A stretch of 64,000 nucleotides of DNA from Spizellomyces punctatus DAOM BR117 (Eukaryota; Chytridiomycota; Chytridiomycetes; Spizellomycetales; Spizellomycetaceae). Made by a program: the position numbers and the translations under genes. The notes under the pieces were generated by a model that did not search any database, was not told the DNA's origin, and worked only from the letters and a program-made list of their open reading frames with translations. Positions 23,342-37,002 of this stretch are shown here, in pieces. The number at the start of each line of letters is the position of its first letter. Position 1 is the stretch's first letter. The stretch is from assembly GCF_000182565.1 (NCBI RefSeq), contig NW_015971543.1:1056138-1120137 (forward strand). Direction: 5' to 3'.

Positions 23342-24546
23342 TCAGGATTCTTTAGATGTCTTATTTTTCAATGTGGACGCAAGTGTAGGTTTGGTATATG
23401 CATAGGCTGCTCTATAAGACTTTGGTCTGGTAGAAGGAGGGCAGTTACTCTGTTCCCGCTGAGGTGTAGCTGCTTAGAAGATTATACATTTCATTAGCAT
23501 CACGTAGATTGATAGGATTTCCTCATTGATTGTTGCACCTGATCGATGAATTGACTTTCTTTCACTTTTCAGCTTCGACTTCAAGGTCTGCAACAGCTGA
23601 TCCATATCAACAATCTCTGACGGAGGCCAAGAATTACCGGAAATGTGTCTATGGCCAGGGCGAGAAGAACGCGGTAAACTTCTTCCGCCATGTGCGCTCC
23701 CTTTAGCACCGCCACCATCAGACGCCGACTGTTTCAAAGTCAATCTCAGTTCACTGAGATAATCGTCCAACATGTGTTTAAAGTCACGTTCGTGCTGTCG
23801 TAATGCCATATCCATCTCTGCTTCAATGTAAGTTTTGAGACGATCATGGACCTCGGGGTAAGGGATGGAATAGGGCGCCACATCTCGAGGGTTATGATCA
23901 TTTGACTCCAAGAGTTCCTTTACTTCGCGTTGCAGTGCATCAAGCTCAATACACATACCGTCCATACGCTGAGAGATCAATTCTGCATCGCAAGCAATAT
24001 CATGAGTTACTAAAGAGCTCGCATATGGTTTCTCGTGCTGTCGCGTTGTGGGATCGGGAAGCCCCTCTGAAGTCAAAAGATGTTTGATCTGAGGTCTTCC
24101 TGTAAGTTTTTAGAATCCCACACATCAGCATTTTGCTTACAAACCTGTTTGTGAAGACTCTCTACCGTTGCCTCCAATCGATCAATGTTCTTCTTTGGTT
24201 CTAGCTCCAGTTCTTTGAATGAAACTTGATTCCGCTTCTTGAGACGCGGTCTAGGAGTGAACGATTGGGCAGGCAGCGGTGCACGGGCTGGCAACGATCC
24301 ATTCTGACTTGAAAACGTCTTGTTTTTGTTCTCTAATGCGCTCCGCGTCGAAACAAGTCGTTGGTTCTCCACCTGGTGAATTATGCTTCCAACGTCAGAA
24401 GATAAATCTACGTTGAGCGTGGCGTCAAGCTGCTCCTGCCGAGAAGTTCAGTAGTCCGCAATTGAGGCGCACTGAAAATATCATACCCTTACCTCAAAGT
24501 CCCGTACTGACCTCCATAATGGGTGTAGGTCTTCATTCCCGAACAT
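23342..24546 (-). CDS. Unrecognised coiled-coil protein
   Basis: Exons 24546-24493, 24435-24145, 24088-23504 and 23458-23342 join in frame into about 348 residues. It starts MFGNEDLHPLWRSVRDFEEQ, continues with an Asp/Ser-rich helix, a basic stretch (RPRLKKRNQVSFKEL) and two heptad-like coiled coils (DRLEATVESLHKQ; ELISQRMDGMCIELDALQREV). A helix rich in Met and Glu (DMALRQHERDFKHMLDDYLS) and a Ser/Lys/Thr-rich tail (STRPKSYRAAYAY) close it. I could not name a family. An X-box-like site lies 61 bases upstream, so a flagellar or centrosomal role is possible. It is divergent from MCMBP (172 bases). The last intron is 45 bases and was chosen over a shorter alternative. Confidence 0.6.
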
Positions 24547-24606
24547 CTGTTTTCACCTTTCGACACGCTCTCGGCCAGATAGGCCACGAGTCTTACGTGA
24601 CCAGCT

Positions 24607-24620
24607 GTTGGTATGACAAC
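24607..24620. promoter_or_regulatory. X-box-like imperfect palindrome
   Basis: GTTGGTATGACAAC lies in the 172-base gap between the coiled-coil gene (start 24546, minus) and MCMBP (start 24719, plus). It agrees with 13 of 14 positions of the RFX X-box pattern RYYNYYWWRRNRAC used in ciliary gene promoters of animals. Whether an RFX protein binds here is not known; in most fungi RFX factors have other targets. Confidence 0.4.
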
Positions 24621-24718
24621 TATTCGGACATATCGGACAAAGAATCTGAGCTGGATAGTGAGATCTGTCGAGGAATTCCAGCAGCAAACAACCTGCCTAC
24701 AACGCCTGTAACGCAACA

Positions 24719-26740
24719 ATGACCCCTCCCAGAGTTGAGGATTATGTCGCGCGTCCTTTGGAAGTCATTTATGAGCTTATCGATCGTACGTAGGATGGAG
24801 CAATGGCCTTCTGTTGACGGAAAATCTCGGTTTAATATGTCTTCATATGTTTGTAGAGAGTAACATGACAGTGGACAACGTCCGGGATCAGTTTTCCAAC
24901 GCTTTCCAAACAGATGCAGACTTGTCACGCATTCCCTCCTTGAATCACGCATCACTCAGCACACTTCCAGACCGCAGCCTGGTTCGTTTTCGTTGTATGG
25001 TCCAAGACAACTCGTTCAATGTTCAGGAGTACTTTACCGAAATAACGCTGCGAAACACGACCACGGGCGAAGAGGTCAAAGTATCAACCCTCTACTGTGA
25101 CACAGTACAAGATCGGCCTGGATTTACTGTGGTGGAGGCTGATATGATGAACTTCTCTTCGAATAACGTCGCAGAGAAACAACCCGTGTTTTGCGTCTCG
25201 GTTCCTGGGGAAACTGATTGGGCAAAGGAGGGATTCCGAAGGATTGGGGAAGATGAAGATGATGTTTCGTCTGATATTGCCTCGTTGTCTCTCAACGATG
25301 CACCTACACATCTCGACGAAAAACTACGAGGCAAATTTCCAATCCCGCAGGACAAGTATGCGGTCGGAGCTATGGTGAAGACGTATGGCGAAGACCCACA
25401 ATTTCATTTGAATGACGTATTGGATGTTGTTGGGGTTTTGGAAAAGGTAGATAATCCGTCGGACGACAGCCAAGCCGACGATATTGCGGTGGATGCCGCT
25501 ACCGGAATGGAATTTGCACTGCCACCGGATGGTGCGGAGCAAGCATGCTTTAGCAGCATTCCGCGGATTCATGCAGTGTTTTTCCGAAATCTTGGGCGAT
25601 CGCATATGAATCCTTCTGTTCGTAACCTGAGTCGGGCAAAAGAGCTAGCGTCAGATATGAACATCATCCTTCTGCGAACGCGGCTTCTGGAACACTTCTG
25701 CACTCAACTCTTTGGAGATCGTTTGGCTGCCGAATACCTATTGCTCCATTTGCTTTCAAAAATGTGAGTATATATCATGAACAGAAGGTGTGGTAGTTTC
25801 CCGATCCCTACCTTACTTATTCCTTCCCCAGTCATCACCGCGCAACAGACGACACACCCATTGGCTACTTGCCTATTAACATCTGCGGCTGTCCTTCAAC
25901 CTCCACCCACCCGGATTTCACGTCAAGTATAGCACAGCTCGTCTCAAGTCTTGTACCACGATTCCACCGGATAGCGTTGACCTTAAAACACCTTAATGAA
26001 GAGACACATCTGGTACCTGCGCAAGGGCGTGACGGGGAGAAGGACGACATTGGTGTTAGTGCTGGAGAATTGCAATTGGCGGACGGAACATGTATACTTG
26101 TGGACGAAATGACGTTGGAAGATGGGATCCTGAAGGAACGAGGGGTGCGCAATGTCGCGCACCTTGGTGAAGTCATTCGAACGGCGAAACTGCCATACAT
26201 CATTCGTTATGGAGAGATGAAGCGGAATGTGGATTACAATTTCTTGGTAATAAGCCAAGGACGATGCATGTTTGCGGTAGGTCTCGGGACAAGCTGCTTC
26301 CTGCGTAAAGGGAAATGTAATGCTGACCTCGTATATTTCATTAGATTGACTGCATCATCCCTCTTATCCCTACGACTGACGAATCCGTTGACACTCCCCT
26401 CCCAGACGATCTCAAAAATGATGCGCGGATATTCCTTGGCCTCTTCCCTGAGGAAGACTATCAAGTTCCTAGTGACATGGTGGAGCTTATCGGACGGCAA
26501 TATGCAGAACAACGGGCAGCGGATTTTGAGGCTGGTCGACCCGTGACGACCAATTTGGATCTTAGCCGGCGATTGGAAGTTGCACGATTGGTGACAAAAA
26601 GCTTTGGGAGAAGCAGTTTGGATGTAGAATGCTGGGACCATGCCGGAATGTTGGAGAGCGAGAGGATGGCGCGTGTGAGAAAGTTGCCTGAGCGCGGAAG
26701 TGTGCGGCAACCGCAGTCAGGGTTGAGTGTCGGACGCTAG
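24719..26740 (+). CDS. MCMBP: MCM complex-binding protein (MCMBP/ETG1)
   Basis: Exons 24719-24785, 24857-25763, 25832-26276 and 26345-26740 give about 604 residues (human 642). Marks: PSLNHASLSTLPDRSLVRFR followed by CMVQDNS, like [25 protein letters not shown]; then FCVSVPGETDWAKE (human FYCVPVPGESTWVKE), RIHAVFFRN, FGDRLAAEYLLLHLLSK, PINICGCP and ILVDEMTLEDGIL, all in the expected order. MCMBP binds MCM3-7 and helps assemble or unload the replicative helicase in the nucleus; plants call it ETG1. It is missing from budding yeast, so its presence fits an early-diverging or flagellate fungus. Head-to-head with the coiled-coil gene. Confidence 0.92.
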
Positions 26741-26848
26741 GGAGCAGCAATATAATTAAAATACGAGAACCAATTGCTTCCCCCACAACAGACCTGCTAC
26801 AGTTTCTACAAGTATTACAATATTAAAAAAACAATTTCCCATACGCAG

Positions 26849-29796
<2,948 letters not shown>

Positions 29797-31170
29797 TACG
29801 TTGCGATAGTATCGAACGCTTGCCCCGAGTCCTGGGCCCTGCTCTGCAGAGTAATATTTCCTTGGAGTTTATGAAGCAAAAGTTATTCTCTTGAATGTTT
29901 GTTCCCGAAAACAGTTGTCGAATTTGGACCGTTTGGGAAGATAAGCTTTACACAACGTGGCGATAATAATAAGGGGTGCAAGCAGGAAAGCAAGGGGTGA
30001 GTACGTCTGTGTGCTTGTCAGGGAGGTAAGGGACAAACTACGCAATGAGGGCGGGCGATGCGAGAGCGCAATGGCGATTCGGAGGAGTGAAAATGGTCCC
30101 CCAAAACTTTACGCAGTTATTTTGCGATAACTGGCGGAAACCAGCTGCGTGGGGCTTTTGTGCGTGACATGGGCGAAACGCGTTTGCTCCGCGAACGATG
30201 GACTTTTTCTTTACCAACGGACTTTGAACTTGCAACCAGAAGCAGAACAGCTCGCCCACAAAGTAGTTTTGCTTTGTCTCGTTCGGCGAGCATTTGGTTG
30301 TTTGAACGGGCAGGGAGAAATAACAGTGTCAAGCGATGAGAATCAAGGCCCACAAACTTGTCGAGTTATTCTGCACAATGAAAAAGCACGGCGATCGTCG
30401 ACCAAATTCCTAAGAACAACAGAATGCAACGTAACAAAGGATGTTACCGGGATACCAAAGACGGTACTGCCCAAATGCAATTCCATACGTTCCATTCTCC
30501 TCGGCAGATCAAATATGCACAAGTATCAGCTGCAAGGGATCTGAGATGGTTGATGAAAGTGCCTAATTTGATGTTGTGCCAGTGGAATTGGCATATGCAC
30601 ATGGGCATGGATCCGCTTTGCCTAGCCTCTTTGGGACAATGTGATGCATCCTACTGTTGTTGGTCCACATTGGGACGCTGTTTGATAAATGGCATGTCAC
30701 TTGCATGGCAAAAAGTAGGCGGGAATCCAAAGACAGTAAAGTTCCTCGTCATGGCGGGAGAGGGGCAACAAGCCGAGCCTTTAAGAGTCTACCATGATTG
30801 CCCCTTGCACGAGGCGACAAGCCGTACATGCACCTAAAGGACTTGCGTGTGCATCCTGTGTGCACAATTGCGAGGACCATGTGCTGATAATGGGATTCTG
30901 CCATCTTTGGGACGTCGTCGCGTTGCAATGAACACGTTGGTGTGGTCAAGAAGCAATAAAAGTCCCGCGCAGGGTTCTTGGACTCGCCGTCGTCGTCCTC
31001 TCAGGTCATCGTCGTCGTCCCGTCAGGAGGGTGAAACGGAGGCAACGGAGCTCAGACTTTGCGGGCCGTCCAAATACCCGACGCGCTTGAGGGTCTTTCT
31101 GGGGGGGCATTTCCATTTGGACATTCCATTGCTGCTTTTTGCTACGAACGCCTCATAGAACTTGACAACG
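29797..31170. other. Intergenic, 1.37 kb between divergent genes
   Basis: No gene can be supported. Plus-strand frames at 30149-30544 and 30424-30837 overlap in different frames, lack codon character and have no recognisable motif. The end near 30985-31025 has CGTCGT/TCGTCG-type repeats just before the ZADH2-like gene. The stretch holds the promoters of the KIN1-like kinase and the ZADH2-like gene. Confidence 0.5.
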
Positions 31171-32883
31171 ATGGCATCTTCAGCTCTTCCCGAGACCTTT
31201 CGCAAATATGTTGTTCACCAATTGAGCACCGACTTTGTGAAGGCTACAAAGTTGGAGGTGGTCAAGGTACGTGGCTCTTGTCATTTATGTTGCCGAGACC
31301 AAGATCACCGACTCAACAATGCTTTCCTTTAGACCGCCGACGCCCTCGCGACTCTTGGACCACACGACGTGGCCATTCGTCACCGTTACTGGGCCATCAA
31401 TGCCTCAGATATCAATTATACCGCTGGTCGTTACGATCCCACCAAAAAGCCGTATGTTTCTGCCGAGGTCAAGTGTTTACGTACTGTAATATCTCACCAT
31501 TGTATCTTGATTATAGTCCATTTGACACTGGATTCGAAGCCGTGGGAGAGGTGGTTGCAGTGGGATCAGCTGTCAAGAGGCTCCGCGTGGGGCAGGCCGC
31601 CGCCGTCATGTAAGTTACTGATGTCGCTCCAATCATGGCCATGCTATTAAATGTCAGCTCCATAAACTTGCAGGACCTACGGTGCGTTTACGGAACTTCA
31701 AATTATTGATGAGCGAGCGGTTATCCCTGTGCCCGTGAGTCAGCGTAAAGAAGGGAATATCTTAAAGAATGGTGTATGAATTTGATGTTCTACACTAGGC
31801 TGTACGCTCCGAAGTTCTTCCTCTCCTTGTGTCCGGATTGACCTCCTACCTGGCACTTAAGGAATGTGGACACATGACAAGCGGCGAAACTGTACTGGTA
31901 ACGGCTGCTGCTGGTGGTGCAGGTCAAATTGCCGTGCAACTTGCAAAGCAAGCGGGCAACCACGTAATAGGGACGTGCTCCAGTGACGAGAAAGCTGCTG
32001 TGCTCAAGGTTGGTCTGATGCCTCCACGCATGTGTATACTCCTTGTTGAGCACAGCATTCTAGAAATTGGGATGCGATCGAGTGATCAACTATAAAACTG
32101 AGAATGTGAAGAAGGTCCTCAAGAGCGAGTATCCGAAAGGCATTGACATCATCTTTGAGTCTGTCGGCGGAAAAATGCTTCAGGATTGTGTGAGCTGGTA
32201 AGTGCGCGCAGAGCATGACAAGTTTGAAGTGTTATGCTTAAATATAGAATCCTAGCTTGGCAGTGAAAGGTCGTTTGATCATCATCGGCGCCATTTCGAA
32301 TTACAATGATGATGGGTCAGAACATGCGGCTCCTGCTGATACTAATTGATTTTGAGTTAACCAGATTCGCTACATGAATAGAGCGAAGGCTACTGGATTT
32401 GGCTCCGACGCCGTTTCCACTGTTGCATTGCTGAATCGTTCTGCCACGGTTACCGGTTTCTTCCTGCCTCAATACGCCCAGGGGTATGCCAGTGCATTGA
32501 AAGATATGTTTGACATGGTGGCTAAGGGTAAGTGGATAGTGCATGCTTTAAATGTCGGAAGACTTTAAGTACTCAAGTCGCATTCAAATTGGCAGGCAAA
32601 CTTCAGGCATTGGTCGAGATGTCAGACTTTGAGGGTGTAAGTATCAGGCGTCGGAGCGATGCTGGTTTATATTCTTGATAAAGTCTCAATTCTTACTCCT
32701 CTTTGGCACTGTTAGTTGACGTCCATTCCACGCGCCATTGCCTACCTTCATGTAAGTGAACAAGCCTTTACCAAAATATTCTCCATTGCTCTTAGTTCTC
32801 ACATTCCTTTGCATCAACAGGAGGGCAAAAATATCGGGAAAGTGGTCGTTCCATTCCAAGCTAAACGTAACTCAAAGCTGTAA
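31171..32883 (+). CDS. Zinc-binding dehydrogenase family reductase, ZADH2/PTGR3-like, with PTS1
   Basis: Eleven exons: 31171-31266, 31333-31451, 31517-31609, 31674-31734, 31799-32008, 32064-32197, 32256-32315, 32382-32527, 32596-32636, 32716-32751 and 32821-32883; about 352 residues. N-terminal catalytic fold: [21 protein letters not shown], then [14 protein letters not shown]. The nucleotide-binding motif is [17 protein letters not shown] (NADPH, AAxGGxG), followed by [12 protein letters not shown]. The end [10 protein letters not shown] and NIGKVVV match ZADH2. No zinc-ligand Cys cluster is seen, in line with quinone-reductase-like, zinc-free members. The last three residues are SKL, a peroxisomal targeting signal. 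PTGR3 reduces 15-oxo-prostaglandins in animals; the fungal substrate is unknown, probably an enone or oxo-lipid. Confidence 0.88.
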
Positions 32884-33202
32884 ATATCAATGTAGACGCC
32901 TTTTAGGTCTCGTCTAGCATAGTCCTATAGGAGATAGCTTGTACTCACAGAAACGTGTGGGTCGTGTCGCTGCGTGAATACTCGTCAAAAGCCTCATCCC
33001 TCGTCCCCGTTCCTTTTGCCTTACTTTGGCCAATGATTGCTCACACCAGTAGGCTCTTACATCAATGAAAAACGTCCCCAAAAGACAGACGTCTCCGAGA
33101 AAGAGCCATTCTTTGGCAATCCAACTAACACGTGACCCCAGATGGAGACCAGCTTTCGATGGACGACACAATCTTCATTTCCGTTCACGCACTTACACCG
33201 GA
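32884..33202. other. Intergenic gap between two plus-strand genes
   Basis: The 319 bases between the ZADH2-like stop and the metallo-hydrolase start hold no credible gene on either strand. The sequence must hold the 3' end of the first gene and the promoter of the second. Confidence 0.5.
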
Positions 33203-34428
33203 ATGACTTCGAAGGCCCCCGAGAACCGTACGAACGGTACTCCGCCGAATATAAAAGAACTCATATTTTTGGGAACAGGTGTGGACAGAGAATGCATACT
33301 GTGGATGGCGGATATCACTGTGACCCGCGAAACTTACTTCTCCAACAGGCACTTCCGGCAACGTTCCAAACATATATTGCTTGACGAAGGATGTACCCGA
33401 TTGCAAAGTCTGCATAGCGGCAATGGATGTCAAACCATCCGATGGGCCAAAAATAAATGGCGTCATCTCGCCGACACCAATATTCAATAAAAACAAACGG
33501 CGGACCACGAGCGCGGTAGTACGATATATGCATTCAGACGGGCGAATGAGGTTAGATATTGCAATTGCCTAGCGGTACTGCTTTGGACACGTGCAGACCA
33601 GCTGCTTGACGGATCGGTCATGTCTTCACGTTTGCAGAACGATCTTGATAGACTGTGGGAAGAACTTTTACGAATCCGCCCTCACCTGGTTCGTTCACTA
33701 TCGCCTTCGCCGGATCGACGCTGTCCTTCTAACCCACGGCCATGCGGATGCAATGCTCGGGATGGACGATCTCCGCCAGTGGACAATTGGTGGTGCAGCT
33801 TTTAGCGTTCAAGATCATATCGACGTTTACTGCAATGAACAAACTATGAGTGTTGTTCAGGGCGCGTTTCCGTACTTGGTTGATAAAGGCAAAGCTACAG
33901 GAGGCGGGGACGTGCCAAGTCTCAACTTTCGTATAATGGAAACGACGTCGGAAGGGTACAAACGATTTATGATTGAAGAGTTGGAAGTCATTCCGGTGGA
34001 AGTGGACCACGGAAAGTATTCGGATGGACAACCGTTCAAATGTCTTGGATTCCGGTTTGGGGATGTTACATATGTTAGCGATGCTAGCGGGCTACCTCCT
34101 CATGCAAAAGAACTGATACGGGGGAGCAAAGTGTTAGTCATGGATTCTCTGCATTGTGAGTATCTGGATTTATTTCATGGACTGATTGCGGCAATATGAC
34201 GCTTATATGTTATCAATAGACGGCTCCCATGCATCGCACTTTTCGATCCCCGAAGCGGTAGAACAATGCGCTTCACTAATCAAACCGGGCGGCCGAGTCT
34301 TTTTAACTGGCTTTTCACATCGAGTTGACCATGACACCCTGGCAGAGGAGCTCAGACAGAACGAGGATTTGAAAAAGGCAGGGGTGAAGGCAGAACCTGC
34401 GTACGATGGTCTAAAGGTGGTGATATGA
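33203..34428 (+). CDS. Metallo-beta-lactamase-fold hydrolase
   Basis: Exons 33203-33278, 33349-33550, 33638-34155 and 34220-34428 give about 334 residues. It starts near the first strand with IKELIFLGTGTSGNVP. The metal-binding motif reads LLTHGHADAMLGMDDLR (HxHxD, with the usual last His replaced by Ala, as in this subgroup). Other ligands look like EVDHGKYSDG and YVSDASGLPP, and GSHASHFSIPEAVE near the end carries His residues on the last exon. This is the group of fungal and plant hydrolases related to S. pombe SPCC777.06c and to PhnP phosphodiesterases. The substrate is unknown, likely a phosphodiester or cyclic ester. The protein appears cytosolic. Confidence 0.82.
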
Positions 34429-34635
34429 CAGTTCCCTAGGGTTGGCGCTTTGATAAGTGCGTCCCCTCGCAAATGTAGAATAGAGTGTCTTTTTAAAGAT
34501 GTGGATATTGGCAGTTTCACCTCTCGGTTGAATTTTATATGGTTAATGAAAGATTCTTTCTCGGTACGCACACCTCTCGATATCCAAACATATATGCATA
34601 ATCAAAAGAAAAAAAATACCAACAGGCTATCTACT

Positions 34636-36595
34636 TTAAAGAATGAGCGACCTGCGCTCAAAGCCTTCTTGCATGACGGCCAATAGGGTTGTACCATGGC
34701 GTCGTTCCCTCCTTGCATTCAGCGCATCCCGGACGATAACTACAACAGCAATCAAACAGAAAACCACATGCGACACAAACATGATAAAAAAGGGTGCCCC
34801 CGAAGTCCACTGATCGAACAGATACCCACCCAATCGAGTGTTGATCAAGATTCCCACGGCTCCAAAGAAACTGGATACTCCTGCTACACTTCCCCGGATC
34901 TGCCGTGGAACATAGGCCGCGGTGACCAGTGAAAGGGACCCGACAACCATGCCGATCTCCGCGAACCCTATTACGCACATTGCGACATACATTCCGCTTG
35001 AGGTCGGGTTTGTGCTGAGAAAGGTCGATAAATAGCTTGCGAGGCCAATGCATCCCGCTCCCAGGAGAGGAAGGGGGCGATAGCACCGATCTGAAAGCCA
35101 GCCTGAAATAATTACAGCTTAACACAAGGTTTTGTCCCACGTCATTTGACTGACTGCTTACTGTTCGCTTACCAAAAAGGGGAGCGCCAATCAAAGCAAA
35201 AGTTTGGGCAATCCCGGCAAGTATAGATGCTTGCCTATAAGCTTCCCGACAGTTTTCTTTAACATCTGGATTGTCAACGTCTTGATTGGGACACAGACCC
35301 GATTCAATGTAATACTTGTAGATCCATCTGTAACAAATATAATCATTAATTGGTAGAGGTATTATCTGCGCAAGCCAGTATATGACGCTCTTGTCCGAGG
35401 GTTGACTGACAAGCTCGTTCATTCGCATGTTCCTTACTCACAGTGGCAGAAATAAAGTAAGTATTATGGTGTCACCCCTGGCTAGGAAACTTCCTGCGTA
35501 ACCCTAATGCAACTCGTCAGCAAACAGTGCGCTGCAGTCAATGCACGCACAGGGAACAAACCAGCAGAATTCTAGGGTCCTTGGAAGCCAAAATACCTTC
35601 CCATGCAATCTCCTTTATGCTCTTCCTCCGGGTAACTTCAAGTTGGGCTCCATCAGATGCATCGGTTGCGGGCAATATGGAGCTGGTACTGTTTTCTGTC
35701 CCAGTATCGATGGATGCTTTCCGACCGGTGGTGGCATCTGGTGCTTTCAATAGGCTTTCTTTACTTTGAAGGCATATCCACAACACACAAGCAAATGCAG
35801 CCGACAGTCCGGCAGCTATCCAAAACGTGACTCGAAGGCCCTCTGCCCCGTCCCCAAACTTGGCCGGCAAGCGTAACAGGAGGAATACCGCAATCAAAGC
35901 GCCGCACCCTGATACCAATCCAACCAGACCTGAGGTCTTTCCTCGATCCTGAAACATCACGTATATATATCCTTCAGCACTATCGTAAATGATCTCGCGT
36001 TATAAAAAACACATACGTCATCACTCGCATAGTCCGACAACACTGCCGTCATCATCGAACTCGCCGCTCCTCCGCCCAAAGCAAATACTAAGCGAAAGAG
36101 CAGCAGTTGAGGATAGAGATTCTTGGCATATGTGAAAAGCGCCAATCCCAGGGCCATAATGGCAAAGCCCAGTCCATATACAGCTCGTCGTCCGATGCGA
36201 TCTGATGCTATACCCCAGATCCAGACAGCAAATATGGATACAAGCTCATCATAGAAAGTCAGTGATCCGGAAGCATTTCCAAGCTCCTCTGAAGGGATCA
36301 ACAAAACTTGGCCCAATACAAAACCCTGCAGAAGTTCTTGCTTTATATGACGCAGAATAGGATAAATGGCTTCATCTGTCAGTACCTGCGAGGAATTGAT
36401 GAACACAAATAAGCAAATTCCCAGAGCGGCAGCCAATAAGTAGACGCTGAAGTTGACATAAGAAACGGAAGGATTCAGAGTAAATGTCCACAGGAAACGC
36501 CTCGTCTCAGGCGTAGGGCGACATTCGGGCCCTGGTGTGTCATTTTGAGAAACATCAACGATTTGAACACCGCCAACTTCAGGTCCTTCAGTCAT
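34636..36595 (-). CDS. Major facilitator superfamily transporter
   Basis: Exons 36595-36017, 35948-35562, 35503-35442, 35327-35173 and 35102-34636 join into about 549 residues, with twelve likely helices. The N-terminal half has the MFS loop motif GIASDRIGRRAVYGLG between helices 2 and 3 and ALGGGAASSMMTAVLSDYA (motif near helix 4-5). A long cytosolic loop of ~70 residues, rich in Ser and Thr, separates the halves, and the second half has a matching loop 8-9 with WLSDRCYRPLPLLG. SFFGAVGILINTRLGGYLFD lies near the end. The substrate is unknown; closest in feel to general fungal MFS exporters (yeast YCR023C type). It is convergent with the metallo-hydrolase. Confidence 0.85.
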
Positions 36596-37002
36596 CCTGG
36601 ACTTTGTCCTTGTTGAAGGCGGTGAAGCGATACGAATCCTTGGTCGCCCGCCAGATTGTTAAACTTGCTTAACTTTGAACACGCCGGGTGGCGGGTCGCA
36701 CTGTATCTGACCCCTGCTTACATAAGGGATCCAAGGAAGGCTCCGACCAACATGCTGGTCGGATGAGATGCCCCCTAACTCTTATGAAAGTAGAATATAT
36801 TTAAATAAATATCAAGCAATAGTGCTTTTCCTCTTTGTCTTTGACGTTTTCTTGGAGCCGAGCGGCGTCGCTCTAGGTGTTGATGTGGCTACTATCGAAG
36901 CAACAATGTACATCCAGTTCATCGCCTTTTCTTCGCTTGGAGTTTGGAAGATGAAGCGACCTGCTTTAGCTGTTTGGATCGCGAAACGCTTCGGCGCCTC
37001 TT
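36596..37002. other. Intergenic gap between MFS transporter and GPCR
   Basis: The 407 bases upstream of the MFS start codon and downstream of the GPCR stop hold a plus-strand open frame (36768-37046) that overlaps the GPCR 3' end, has no motif and is judged chance. Otherwise nothing is seen. Confidence 0.5.

Noticed and set aside
30149-30837. Two overlapping plus-strand frames between the kinase and ZADH2-like gene
   Set aside because: They lie in different frames, show no domain, and are Cys/Trp/His-rich as in random translation.
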